DNA from: Bacteroidales bacterium
Lineage (GTDB): Bacteria > Bacteroidota > Bacteroidia > Bacteroidales > UBA932
Reading direction: 5' to 3'
NCBI GenBank assembly: GCA_004556005.1
Contig: SFJA01000032.1
Coordinates: forward strand, 1-18,778
Length of the DNA: 18,778 nt
Shown in pieces: positions 6,981 through 15,200 of this stretch; within the stretch, counting starts at the first letter, position 1; each line of letters opens with the position of its first letter. Under the pieces are notes generated by a model. That model searched no databases, was not told the origin of the DNA, and saw nothing but the letters and a program-made list of their open reading frames with translations. Position numbers and translations under genes: made by a program.

Positions 6981-8937
6981 CGGTAAAGGAAGAATTGTTT
7001 CCTGAAACGGTAAACGGAACTTCCTCATACTTGTAGTCGCTTGCACGGCGGTGAGAATTGGCTCCGTCGCGGAAAAGCTGCAGTATGTATTTTCCCGGTT
7101 CGAGAACGCTTCCCAGCTGGACATCGACGCTGCGTGGAGTCCAGTCGGTGATTCCTCCGACATACCAGACTCCGGCCTCAGGGCTCTTGCGGGCGGTAAT
7201 CACATATTCCCCTATCTTTCCGTCAAGCATTCTGGTATCATCCCAGACGGTCGGAACCGCACAGATGAAGTCGGTGCATTGCTGCTCGGCGATATAGTTG
7301 GTCGGAGAGTCGCAGAGCATATTCAGAGGCGAATCGAATATCAGATAAAGCGCAAGCTGATGGCAGCGTGTTCCCTGACTCATAGGTTCGGAGTTCACCG
7401 GGCGGAAATTTGACTTTGTTGCATTGCGCATCGCTCCCTGGGTATAATCCATAGGGCCAGCCACGGCACGCAGGAATGGCAGACAGGCGTCATAGTGGAC
7501 CATACTGGTCTTTGTGCCGCCCCATTTGAGGTTTTCAAGCCCAAATACGCCCTCGTTGTTGAGCACGTTAGGCCAGGTGCGGTTGATGCCAGCGCCCTTG
7601 TGGGAACCGTGCAGGTCAAGCACGAGATGGTATTTTGCAGCAGTCTCGGCCGCCCTGTAGTTAAACTCGGTCATCTTCTGGTCATCGCGGTTCATAAAGT
7701 CAACCTTAAATCCTTTTACGCCCATCCGGGAGTAGTGGCGGCAGACATTTTCCATATCCTTTTCAAATGCGTCAAAGCCGGCCCAGAGTATGATGCCCAC
7801 GCCATGCTCACCGGCATAGGATATGATATGCTGCAGGTCAATGTCCGGATTGATCTTCATCAGATCCCCTCCGTTTCCGTCTGCCCAGCCGTCATCGAGA
7901 ATCACATATTCGATACCGTTGGCTGCGGCAAAGTCAATGTAATAGCAATAGGTAGGGGTATTGATTCCCGCCTCAAAATCTACTCCGGCAATGTTCCAGT
8001 CGTTCCACCAATCCCAGGCAACCTTTCCGGGCTTGATCCAGGAGAGGTCATCGATGCGGGACGGCTCTGCGAGCAGATAGGTAAGGTCGGAGGAAGCAAT
8101 CTGAAGCTCAGTGCCGATAAAGAGGATCCTCCAAGGAAACGAGCGTGGTCCTTCAACTGCGGCGATGTAGTCCTCACGCTCGGTCACGATGCGCTCGATG
8201 CCGAGGTGGCCGCCGTTGACCTCAGTCCTCGGGACGGTCGGGAAAATGCCCTCCAGACCGTTCCCGTCGCTGTTTCTGACAAGGTACATTCCCGGGTAGG
8301 CCTCGAGGTTGGCCTCGCTGATGCAGACCTTGGCGTCCTTGTCGGCAGATGCCATCAGAGGAAGGAATGCAAGATGTCCCCTGTCCATTGCAGAGAGATT
8401 CTGCTGTGTGTACGGCCTCTCGAAAGAGTGGTGGAACTGCTTGTCGTATGGTGCGCCCTCCTCAGCCTTGACATAAGGGACATAGACCTTTCCGTCAGAA
8501 GGGAAATTTACGGTAAATTGCTCTGCTGCAACATTATAGGCATCCTTGCGAGTGCTTGAAAAGCGATATGCAACGCCATCGTCATATACCCTGAATTCCA
8601 GCGCCCAGTCGCCTCTGAACTGCAGTTTGAGAGAATTGTAGTTGTCTTTAACCCTAGTTTTACGGTACAATTCTGCCGGCACCACATTGCTTACCGTTCC
8701 CTTGCGGCTGTGCCTGAGCCTGGAGTCTCTGCCCCAGACCGTTCCGTCTGCAAGTGTCATTGACACGGCGGAAGGAAGGACTACGGTTTCGCCTTTGCAG
8801 GTTACGCTGTAAGTGATTGATTCTCCGGTTTCTACGTTCAGGACAAGGGAATTGTCGGGCGAAGTGACGGAAAAACTTGCCGCTGAGGCGCAAAGGCTCG
8901 CAAGCAAGAAAAGTGCGGAAGTCAGAAATGCTTTCAT
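6931..8937 (-). CDS. Glycoside hydrolase family 97 protein, retaining type (alpha-galactosidase-like)
   Basis: This 668-residue exported enzyme begins with a signal peptide (MKAFLTSALFLLASLCASA, probable cut after about residue 19-20). An N-terminal beta-sandwich, a central barrel and a C-terminal beta domain follow the GH97 plan. Family motifs include WDWWNDWNIAG (308-318), VILDDGWADGNGG (345-357) and KGFKVDFMNRDDQ (408-420). Asp413 in KVDFM and Glu468 in VFGLE are 55 residues apart, as I recall for the nucleophile and acid/base of the retaining alpha-galactosidase BtGal97a. Inverting SusB-type members lack the aspartate. I therefore favour a retaining alpha-galactosidase-like activity in the periplasm, but the sugar is inferred. 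It is the last gene of the pfkA operon, 15 nt after the glycosyltransferase gene. No SusC/SusD pair is near, so it is not in a typical polysaccharide locus. Confidence 0.93.
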   Translation of the reverse strand: MKAFLTSALFLLASLCASAASFSVTSPDNSLVLNVETGESITYSVTCKGETVVLPSAVSMTLADGTVWGRDSRLRHSRKGTVSNVVPAELYRKTRVKDNYNSLKLQFRGDWALEFRVYDDGVAYRFSSTRKDAYNVAAEQFTVNFPSDGKVYVPYVKAEEGAPYDKQFHHSFERPYTQQNLSAMDRGHLAFLPLMASADKDAKVCISEANLEAYPGMYLVRNSDGNGLEGIFPTVPRTEVNGGHLGIERIVTEREDYIAAVEGPRSFPWRILFIGTELQIASSDLTYLLAEPSRIDDLSWIKPGKVAWDWWNDWNIAGVDFEAGINTPTYCYYIDFAAANGIEYVILDDGWADGNGGDLMKINPDIDLQHIISYAGEHGVGIILWAGFDAFEKDMENVCRHYSRMGVKGFKVDFMNRDDQKMTEFNYRAAETAAKYHLVLDLHGSHKGAGINRTWPNVLNNEGVFGLENLKWGGTKTSMVHYDACLPFLRAVAGPMDYTQGAMRNATKSNFRPVNSEPMSQGTRCHQLALYLIFDSPLNMLCDSPTNYIAEQQCTDFICAVPTVWDDTRMLDGKIGEYVITARKSPEAGVWYVGGITDWTPRSVDVQLGSVLEPGKYILQLFRDGANSHRRASDYKYEEVPFTVSGNNSSFTVKMAPGGGFAMKIVRL

Positions 8938-8952
8938 GTACTGTAGGATTGG

Positions 8953-10152
8953 TTATTGTTTGTTCGTCATTATTTCAAGATAATCGATGATGTCCTCGCA
9001 ACAATGAGTATTGGAATTGCGCGCCTGAGCATCCGTCATACGCTGCCTGTACTGCTTGTCATCGCAAAGCCGAAATGCTACAAGCGCCTGCTGCTGAGGG
9101 TCTTTGCTGCTGTAGGACATATTATGGTAGTGGAAAAAGAGGGCGTTGCGGTCCTCGACTCCCGGGATAGGCGCAGTGTGCACGAGCGGAATGTTCCTGA
9201 TGGCGGCCTCGGTGCTGGTAATGCCTCCCGGTTTGCTGAAAAGCACATCGCAGGCATCCATAAGCAGAGGAATCTGGTCAGTATATCCAATCGCACGGAA
9301 CTGCGGACTGTCGGCGAAACGGCTCGCAAGCGATGAGCGCTGCTCCTCGTTCCTGCCGCAAACGCAGATTACCCTGTCGCGCTCCGAGCACTTTTCCAGG
9401 ATGCAACTGATGAGCCCTCCCATATTGCCGAATCCCATTGAGCCGCCCATAATCAACATCCAGCGGCCCTCTGTGTCAGGTTCAACCGCGGGTGCGGGGC
9501 CTGCCTCGGTCGCAGAGTCTGTGGGAGTCTCCGGACGGTTTGCGAGCAGCCCCGACAACAGTTCGAGCCGCGCCTGCCTGCGGTCGGTACGGTCCAGAAA
9601 ACGCCGTTCGTCCACCGGGATGCCGAACGGAAGCAGTTTCTCGCGCGGGAGACCTTTCTCGACGAATTCTTCTATAAGATCCTGGTGCGGAATGACATAG
9701 GCGTCGAGTTCAGTTTCGGGCAGGAAGGGGATGCAGGTGTAGTCAGTCATCACGAAGAGCACCGGGACCTTCAGGTCGGCGTTGCGCTTGAGAGCGGTCA
9801 GGGCCTCGGCCGGGAAGAGATGCGTACAGACGACTGCGTCGTAGCCGCCGCTAATCACATAGTCATACAACTGCTTGGCGTACAACTTGTTGGCCATATA
9901 GATAGGCGACTTGAAACTGGAGTCAAAGTCGCTGACGCGCCTGCCTATCTTGTATGCCTTTTCAAACAGCGAGTTCCTGGTGGAATAGATGTAGATGTCA
10001 GATACGTTCTTAGAAACGTCGGCGCTGACAAGAGAGAGCGTGTCCTTGACCTCGCTTTCTATGCCTCCTCGGGCATCCATCGCAAGCTTTATCGCCTTGG
10101 CGCTGGAGTTGTGGCCTTCGCCCGTGTTGCAGGAGAGAATCAGTATCTTCAT
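8953..10152 (-). CDS. Glycosyltransferase of the GT28 / MGDG synthase type
   Basis: The 399-residue protein resembles processive diacylglycerol glucosyltransferases and monogalactosyldiacylglycerol synthases, which transfer sugar from a nucleotide donor to lipid at the inner membrane face. The acceptor-side motif GEGHN is at residues 11-15, and VVCTHLFPAEAL (107-118) follows the lipid-binding domain pattern. The nucleotide-binding half has MGGSMGFGNMGG (235-246) and the donor motif FSKPGGITSTEA (305-316). Between the two halves, residues 206-229 form a Pro/Ala/Thr/Glu-rich linker that looks disordered. No transmembrane segment is seen. The gene starts 6 nt after pfkA ends. The exact acceptor lipid cannot be read from the sequence. 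Confidence 0.85.
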   Translation of the reverse strand: MKILILSCNTGEGHNSSAKAIKLAMDARGGIESEVKDTLSLVSADVSKNVSDIYIYSTRNSLFEKAYKIGRRVSDFDSSFKSPIYMANKLYAKQLYDYVISGGYDAVVCTHLFPAEALTALKRNADLKVPVLFVMTDYTCIPFLPETELDAYVIPHQDLIEEFVEKGLPREKLLPFGIPVDERRFLDRTDRRQARLELLSGLLANRPETPTDSATEAGPAPAVEPDTEGRWMLIMGGSMGFGNMGGLISCILEKCSERDRVICVCGRNEEQRSSLASRFADSPQFRAIGYTDQIPLLMDACDVLFSKPGGITSTEAAIRNIPLVHTAPIPGVEDRNALFFHYHNMSYSSKDPQQQALVAFRLCDDKQYRQRMTDAQARNSNTHCCEDIIDYLEIMTNKQ

Positions 10153-10158
10153 ATCGCG

Positions 10159-11142
10159 TTAGATTGATAAAACTGCAAGTGTGTCAATGAGTTCCTTGTC
10201 AATAGGTTTGTCCATTTTGATGGCGCGGCTGAACGGGATATAGACTATCTTGTCATTCTGAACTCCGACCATCACGTTGCGCTGGCCCTCATCGAGCGCC
10301 ACTATGGATGCCACGCCAAGACGGCTTGCAAGGATACGGTCAGCGGCAGATGGGCTTCCTCCACGCTGGAGATGCCCGAGTATGGATACCCTTACCTCGT
10401 ATTCAGGATGCTCCTTCTTGACCCTGTCAGCGTAATACTGAGCTCCTTTGCCCGCTGCAGGGCTTTCGGAGACGAGGACGATGGAGCTGTTCTTGCTCTT
10501 TCTGATTCCCCTGCCTATGAAATTTTCGAGTTGGTCGATGTTGGACTGATCCTCGGGGATGATGGCGGCTTCCGCGCCGCAGGCTATGGCGCTGTTCTGC
10601 GCAAGGAAACCCGCATCGCGGCCCATTACCTCGACAAAGAAGATGCGGTCGTGGCTCGTAGCGGTATCGCGTATCTTGTCAACGCATTGAACGATGGTGT
10701 TGAGAGCGGTGTCGTAGCCAATGGTATAATCCGTACCGTAGAGGTCGTTGTCAATGGTGCCCGGCAGGCCAATGCAGGTGACGTCATACTCCTTTGCAAA
10801 TGCCAGGGCGCCGGCAAGTGAGCCGTTTCCGCCTATCACGACAAGCGCATCAATGGAATGCTTCAAGATGTTTTCGTAGGCCTTTGCCCTGCCTTCGGGA
10901 GTCATAAACTCCTTGCTTCTTGCACTCTTAAGCAGGGTTCCGCCCCTCTGGATGGTGTTGGACACGCTTTCGGTCGTGAGGTCGATGATTTCGTTCTCGA
11001 TAAGACCGGCATAGCCGCGACATATTCCCTTGACACTCCAACCCTTGTAAATGGCCGCTCTGGTGACGGCCCTTATGCTTGCGTTCATTCCCGGAGCGTC
11101 TCCCCCGGAAGTCAGGACGCCTATGGTCTTTATTTCTTTCAT
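10159..11142 (-). CDS. pfkA: 6-phosphofructokinase
   Basis: PfkA phosphorylates fructose 6-phosphate in glycolysis. The 327-residue protein has the ATP loop TSGGDAPGMNA (residues 11-21), GGNGS (104-108), the catalytic PGTIDND with Asp131 (127-133) and VEVMGRDAGFLA. Glycine at the second variable place of GGNGS marks the ATP-using type rather than the pyrophosphate type. The first place is Asn106, where Escherichia coli PfkA has the Mg-linked Asp103 (GGDGS), which is unusual. RVSILGHLQRGGSPSAADR is the C-terminal substrate block. It is the first gene of a unit with the GT28-like and GH97 genes. A GC hairpin ends about 20 nt before its start codon. Confidence 0.95.
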   Translation of the reverse strand: MKEIKTIGVLTSGGDAPGMNASIRAVTRAAIYKGWSVKGICRGYAGLIENEIIDLTTESVSNTIQRGGTLLKSARSKEFMTPEGRAKAYENILKHSIDALVVIGGNGSLAGALAFAKEYDVTCIGLPGTIDNDLYGTDYTIGYDTALNTIVQCVDKIRDTATSHDRIFFVEVMGRDAGFLAQNSAIACGAEAAIIPEDQSNIDQLENFIGRGIRKSKNSSIVLVSESPAAGKGAQYYADRVKKEHPEYEVRVSILGHLQRGGSPSAADRILASRLGVASIVALDEGQRNVMVGVQNDKIVYIPFSRAIKMDKPIDKELIDTLAVLSI

Positions 11143-11160
11143 ACTGAAAAAGTTTAAAAC

Positions 11161-11179
11161 AGGGGCCGTTGTAGCCCCT
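11161..11179 (-). terminator. GC hairpin between the uracil permease gene and pfkA
   Basis: GGGGC and GCCCC (11162-11166 and 11174-11178) pair around a 7-nt loop, with one more A-T pair outside. On the minus strand the stem is followed by TGTTTT and, after a few bases, TTTTT, so it can end transcripts of the permease gene. On the plus strand it is followed by six T residues, so it looks bidirectional. It lies only 19 nt before the pfkA start codon. Confidence 0.7.
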
Positions 11180-11237
11180 TTTTTCCGGACAGTCTTTGCA
11201 TCAAATGCCGTGCCCGATAGTGTTTCAGGTCAAATTG

Positions 11238-12542
11238 TCACTTTGCCCGCTTTATTGAAAGCAGCGCATTGAGGGCGATTCCGACTATTGCGGAAACAGC
11301 TATTCCCGAAAGCTTGACGCTGCCAATCTGCAGACTTCCCGGTCCGTAAGCGATTCCCACAGCAAGCACAAGGATGAGAGCGGCGACTATCACGTTGCGG
11401 TCGTCGGAAAAATCAACCTTGTTCTCTACAATGTTGCGGACACCGACTGCGGCTATCATACCATAGAGAATGAGCGAGACTCCACCTACAGTTGCTGCCG
11501 GCATAGTCGATACGAGAGCGGCGAATTTAGGGCAGAATGACAGAATTATTGCAAAATATGCCGCAATCCTTATGACGCGAGGGTCAAAGACGCGGGTGAT
11601 GTTGAGCACGCCGGTGTTTTCGCCGTAGGTGGTGTTTGCCGGGGCACCGAAAAGCGAGGCGATGGCGGTTGCAAGACCGTCTCCGACAAGGGTGCGCTGC
11701 AAGCCCGGATTTTCGATAAAGTCCTCACCTACCGTTGACGAAATTGCACACATATCGCCTATGTGCTCGACCATTGTTGCGAGCGAAATCGGCACTATTG
11801 TGAGTATTGCAGACAGCACGAGTCCCCAGTTCGGGTCCTTGAACACGGCAAAGGCTGTGTTTTCCATCTTGAAAGGGAGACCTATCCAGGCAGCTTGCCT
11901 GACAGGCTCAAAATCAATGACATTGCTGCCGCAGGCCTGGAAGATGAGCGCAAGCATATACGATGCAAGTACACCTATGATAATCGGGATGATTCTGATC
12001 ATTCCCTTGCCGAAGATATTGCAGGCAATGATAGCGACCACCGCGGCGAGCGCTATCCACCAGTTGGAACTGCAACTGTTCAGGGCTGAAGAGGAAAGGG
12101 TCAGACCAATGGCAATGATGATAGGTCCGGTCACGACAGGAGGGAAGAAGCGCATCACCTTCTTGGATCCGAATGCGGCAAAAAGGGCGGCAAGGATGAA
12201 ATAAAGGATTCCTGCGCAAAATACTCCTATGCAGGCATAAGGCAGCGAAGCGGCAGCGCTCAGGCCGGACTCGGCGCCCATTGCGACCACGGCGGCATAA
12301 CCTCCGATGAATGCGAAGGACGAGCCGAGGAATGCCGGTACCCGGAAGCGTGTTACCAAATGAAAAATCAATGTCCCCACACCGGCGAAAAGCAAGGTGG
12401 CAGACATTGACAGTCCGGTAATCATAGGGACCAGTACGGTTGCCCCGAACATTGCAAAGAGATGTTGCAGACCGAGAAGGGTCATCCTGCCTCTTCCCAG
12501 CTGGCGGGCGTCTCTAATCGCCTCGTTGTCATTGATGTTCAT
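11238..12542 (-). CDS. uraA: Uracil permease (NCS2 / nucleobase-cation symporter 2 family)
   Basis: This 434-residue inner-membrane protein has 12-14 hydrophobic segments and would import uracil with protons. The substrate and proton residues of Escherichia coli UraA are matched: Glu259 in MVEHIGD and Glu308 in NTTYGENTG are 49 residues apart, as are Glu241 and Glu290 in UraA. LGLQHLFAMFGATVLVP (residues 23-39) is the typical first transmembrane segment. Xanthine-type NCS2 members differ in these motifs, so uracil is the best guess. The ATG lies 2 nt after the stop codon of the upstream YjdF-like gene, so the two should be translated together. Confidence 0.93.
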   Translation of the reverse strand: MNINDNEAIRDARQLGRGRMTLLGLQHLFAMFGATVLVPMITGLSMSATLLFAGVGTLIFHLVTRFRVPAFLGSSFAFIGGYAAVVAMGAESGLSAAASLPYACIGVFCAGILYFILAALFAAFGSKKVMRFFPPVVTGPIIIAIGLTLSSSALNSCSSNWWIALAAVVAIIACNIFGKGMIRIIPIIIGVLASYMLALIFQACGSNVIDFEPVRQAAWIGLPFKMENTAFAVFKDPNWGLVLSAILTIVPISLATMVEHIGDMCAISSTVGEDFIENPGLQRTLVGDGLATAIASLFGAPANTTYGENTGVLNITRVFDPRVIRIAAYFAIILSFCPKFAALVSTMPAATVGGVSLILYGMIAAVGVRNIVENKVDFSDDRNVIVAALILVLAVGIAYGPGSLQIGSVKLSGIAVSAIVGIALNALLSIKRAK

Positions 12543-12544
12543 AC

Positions 12545-13225
12545 CTATTTGTCATTAAGGTTTTTGCGCTGTTTTCTGAGCAGAAAGAAGGAAACAATGG
12601 CTATTGCTCCCGAACCGAGCAGGTCGAGCATAAGGTCCTGCATCGTGTCCTTGAGGGCTTCGTGTCCGACAAGCGGAACGGAGTTGTCAAAGGTACCCCT
12701 GGTGCTGAGGTACTGCTGAGAGTTAAATCCGAACATGTCGTCGGTGACGTATTCCCATATTTCCCAGAATGCTCCCACGGCCAGTGCGAAGCAGACCATC
12801 CATATTGCGACAAAAAGCGGAGGAAAGCGTATTTCCTTGCCGTCAACCTTATTGAAGGTATTGATTATCTCGTATGCAAGAATGCCAAGAAGGACCCCTG
12901 AGATGCCGTGCTGCATCTTGTCCCACCAGGGGATTTTGCCATAAAGGTCAGCCACGTCGCCCATTATCATCGTGCCGAAACAGAACGCAACGAAGATGAT
13001 GTCCATCGCCATAGGGACCTTGATGTGGACCATACGGTTGAGTATCCTGGGGATAAAGATCACGACCATCATCACGAAGAGTTCCAGCATCTGGAAAAGC
13101 AGTCTGCTGACAGCGGCATCATCTTCCACAAAGAACAGTGACACTGCTCCGGCAACGAACATAACTGCGCAGAGCGTGAAGATTATTTTTGAAAATCTGG
13201 TAAGTTTTGGTGTATCGTTTCCCAT
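12545..13225 (-). CDS. YjdF-like (DUF2238) integral membrane protein
   Basis: This 226-residue protein has about five or six hydrophobic segments (roughly residues 12-33, 43-60, 73-90, 104-122, 136-156, 198-216). Three polar motifs lie at the membrane edges: PWWDKMQH (99-106), FWEIWEY (153-159) and DTMQDLMLDLLG (193-204). This set of Asp, His and Glu residues resembles the DUF2238/YjdF family and VanZ-like proteins, whose biochemical function is not established. It is the first gene of a two-gene unit with the uracil permease. A perfect TATATTTG element lies 23 nt before the start codon. The family assignment is from memory of motifs and should be treated as moderate. Confidence 0.72.
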   Translation of the reverse strand: MGNDTPKLTRFSKIIFTLCAVMFVAGAVSLFFVEDDAAVSRLLFQMLELFVMMVVIFIPRILNRMVHIKVPMAMDIIFVAFCFGTMIMGDVADLYGKIPWWDKMQHGISGVLLGILAYEIINTFNKVDGKEIRFPPLFVAIWMVCFALAVGAFWEIWEYVTDDMFGFNSQQYLSTRGTFDNSVPLVGHEALKDTMQDLMLDLLGSGAIAIVSFFLLRKQRKNLNDK

Positions 13226-13247
13226 ATCAATATATATTGCAACTATG

Positions 13248-13255
13248 CAAATATA
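13248..13255 (-). promoter_or_regulatory. -7 element for the YjdF-like gene and uraA
   Basis: On the minus strand this reads TATATTTG, a perfect TAnnTTTG. CTTG lies 18 nt further upstream, close to the -33 position. The leader would be about 15-20 nt. It separates this pair from the ribbon-helix-helix/CNNM unit upstream. Confidence 0.6.
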
Positions 13256-13304
13256 GTAATCTTCACAAAATTACAAGCAAGCTCCACAGACCATCTTCTG
13301 CAAA

Positions 13305-13841
13305 TCAGATCTCCAGCCACTCGTATTCGCCGCCCCAGAGCTCGAGGAAGCGCATAAACATATCGTGGCTCAGGACGACGCTGGCCGAGTTGTCGCAGGG
13401 GTGGAAGCTCACGCGGTCGGCGTCGCGAAGGTCGGAGTCAAGGAAGTATTTGACCCTGTGTCCGTTGTCAAAGAGTTCCTTAGGGTCGGCAGTGGATGCA
13501 ATGTCGATGTCGTTGATAAGTCCGAATGCGCACACCGAGCCGGGACTTACGCCCAGGCACCTTTCCATCCGTTCGGGACTTGCAAAACTGAGCTTGCCCT
13601 GATGGAGCAGATGCTCTAAGGAATGAATGTCGAGGTTCTTGTGGCACTCGAAACTGACGAGATAATGCCTATTGCCCTTGTGGTTGCGGAAAAACAGATT
13701 CTTGCAATGCGTCGAATCTATGTCCTTCCAGTATGCAAGGGCTTCCTCGATGGTAAAAAGTGGCGGATGATAATGGACCTCGTATCTAATCCCGTGTGCA
13801 TCCAGCCAGGAGAGGGTTCTGAGTATCTTTTCCGACGGCAT
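13305..13841 (-). CDS. Prolyl-tRNA editing protein (YbaK/ProXp-ala, PrdX type)
   Basis: The 178-residue protein has the YbaK/EbsC deacylase fold, which hydrolyses mischarged alanyl-tRNA(Pro) (or Cys-tRNA(Pro)) in trans and keeps proline codons accurate. CKNLFFRNHKGNRHYLV (residues 46-62) with Lys47, GKLSFASPERMERCLG (82-97), VSPGSVCAFGLIND (98-111) and the C-terminal FHPCDNSASVVLS (147-159) match the stand-alone PrdX/ProXp-ala group. I chose ATG 13841, which begins 1 nt after the stop codon of the upstream gene. A longer in-frame reading back to 14084 runs through the coding region of that gene and is not family-like. It is the last gene of the ribbon-helix-helix unit. Confidence 0.9.
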   Translation of the reverse strand: MPSEKILRTLSWLDAHGIRYEVHYHPPLFTIEEALAYWKDIDSTHCKNLFFRNHKGNRHYLVSFECHKNLDIHSLEHLLHQGKLSFASPERMERCLGVSPGSVCAFGLINDIDIASTADPKELFDNGHRVKYFLDSDLRDADRVSFHPCDNSASVVLSHDMFMRFLELWGGEYEWLEI

Positions 13842-13842
13842 A

Positions 13843-14934
13843 TTATCTGCTTTCAGGAGATTCATCCACACTTCCGGCAGCATCAGCACGAGCAGCGGCT
13901 GCCTCATCCTTGGACTGGCGACGGCGCCACCTTTCCTTTGCGAGCTGCTGCATATCGACCACGGCGTCACGCTCGTCCACAATTTCATCCCCGAGAAGGG
14001 TCTCAATGACATCCTCCATAGTGATGATGCCCTGGAAGGAACCGTATTCGTCAATGACCACTGCAATCTGCTCGTTCTTGTCAATCATCTCGTCCCAAAC
14101 CTTGCCCATAGGCGTATCGGTAGGGAAACTTTCTATGTCGCGCTTGATTTCGCCCAGAGTCTTGTCAAACTTGTCTTCCGCCATCAGCTGCAGGGCTTCG
14201 ATGCGGAGAACATAGCCGGTAATGTATTCGTCATTGTCGGCATAGACCGGTATCCTGCTATGATGGAAAAAGCGTCGGTCCTTGTAGAAGCTCTTGATTT
14301 TCATGGACTCAGGGGCGGTTGCGGAAACGACTCGCGGAGTCATTGCGTCCACCACCGTAATCTCGTCGATGCTGAGGACATTCTGTATGATATCGTTTTC
14401 ACCTTCGTCGAGCTCACCCGACTCCTCAGCCACCTCAGCCATGGCGCTGACTTCCTCGCGTGAGACAGCAGCCTCGGCGGACGAAGGAGTAATGACCTTC
14501 TGCAGCCACTCCACGCAGATTACAAGAGGATAGAGACAGAATATCAGCACCCTAATGGCTCCGGCAGCGAAGCCCATAAGATGGCGCCAGTGAGTCGTTC
14601 CTATGGTCTTGGGGATGATTTCGGATACAACGAGAATGAGTACGGTCATCACGGCGCTCATCACTCCGAACCATTCGTCTCCAAACACGATTCCCGTCTG
14701 GCGGCCTACTCCGGCGGCGCCCAGGGTGTTGGCAATAGTATTGAGCGAAAGGATTGCCGCGATAGGCCTGGAAGAATCCTGCTTGAATTTTTTCATCAGC
14801 GAGGCCGGCTTGTAGCCTTCCTCTTCACGCATTGTGATAAACGAAATCGGAGTGCTCATCAGCGTCGCTTCCAAAATGGAGCATAGAAAAGAAACAAGAA
14901 GCGATCCGAAAAGATATGTCAGCAATAAACCCAT
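13843..14934 (-). CDS. CNNM/hemolysin-C-like membrane protein (DUF21 plus CBS pair)
   Basis: The 363-residue protein has an N-terminal DUF21 membrane domain with about four hydrophobic segments (residues 3-22, 57-75, 89-112, 120-145), including SEIIPKTIG (104-112). A cytoplasmic pair of CBS domains follows (about 195-255 and 265-325). Members of this CNNM/CorC group are linked to magnesium or other divalent cation export, and CBS pairs bind adenine nucleotides. The C-terminal CorC_HlyC domain of longer relatives is absent. The protein ends instead in a charged Ala/Arg-rich tail. It is encoded 18 nt after the small ribbon-helix-helix gene and 1 nt before the tRNA-editing gene. Confidence 0.9.
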   Translation of the reverse strand: MGLLLTYLFGSLLVSFLCSILEATLMSTPISFITMREEEGYKPASLMKKFKQDSSRPIAAILSLNTIANTLGAAGVGRQTGIVFGDEWFGVMSAVMTVLILVVSEIIPKTIGTTHWRHLMGFAAGAIRVLIFCLYPLVICVEWLQKVITPSSAEAAVSREEVSAMAEVAEESGELDEGENDIIQNVLSIDEITVVDAMTPRVVSATAPESMKIKSFYKDRRFFHHSRIPVYADNDEYITGYVLRIEALQLMAEDKFDKTLGEIKRDIESFPTDTPMGKVWDEMIDKNEQIAVVIDEYGSFQGIITMEDVIETLLGDEIVDERDAVVDMQQLAKERWRRRQSKDEAAAARADAAGSVDESPESR

Positions 14935-14952
14935 AATAGTCTTTTGATGAAG

Positions 14953-15189
14953 CTAGAACAAAGTCGGATGGCTCTCCTCGAGGCCTTCCATAACCCGTTC
15001 CATCGTTGCCTGACGGATGAGTGCCGAGCGGGACTTGACCTTGAAGCGGGAACAGTACTCGTCTATGGCAGCAAGTTCCATCGCGTTGAACAGCACCTTT
15101 CGCGGATGCTTGCGCAACATTTGCTCCCGTTGTTTCCTGAGATACTCCGGGTCAACCTTGGCGGCTGCCTTTTTCTTTGATCTAGCCAT
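14953..15189 (-). CDS. Small ribbon-helix-helix-like protein
   Basis: This 78-residue basic protein has a Lys-rich start (MARSKKKAAAK) and then a segment that reads like a ribbon-helix-helix (Arc/MetJ/CopG) domain: strand RKVLFN (residues 30-35), helix AMELAAIDEYCSRFK (36-50), turn VKSRSAL and helix IRQATMERVMEGL (58-70). The pattern SRSALIRQA is typical of the second helix. I infer DNA binding as a dimer. It is the first gene of the unit with the CNNM and tRNA-editing genes, and two TCCGGA palindromes lie just before it, so autoregulation is plausible. I chose ATG 15189 rather than an in-frame GTG at 15210, because the basic start follows directly and the upstream palindromes stay outside the gene. 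Confidence 0.75.
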   Translation of the reverse strand: MARSKKKAAAKVDPEYLRKQREQMLRKHPRKVLFNAMELAAIDEYCSRFKVKSRSALIRQATMERVMEGLEESHPTLF

Positions 15190-15200
15190 AATTATCCAGT

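Noticed and set aside
7495..8559. Open frame of 354 codons on the plus strand inside the GH97 gene
   Set aside because: It is antisense to a gene with clear family motifs over its whole length. The product matches nothing I recognise, and the openness follows from GC-rich codon use on the other strand.
13842..14084. N-terminal extension of the prolyl-tRNA editing protein
   Set aside because: The added residues are an out-of-frame reading of the CNNM gene. The family begins near MPSEKIL, 1 nt after that gene's stop codon.
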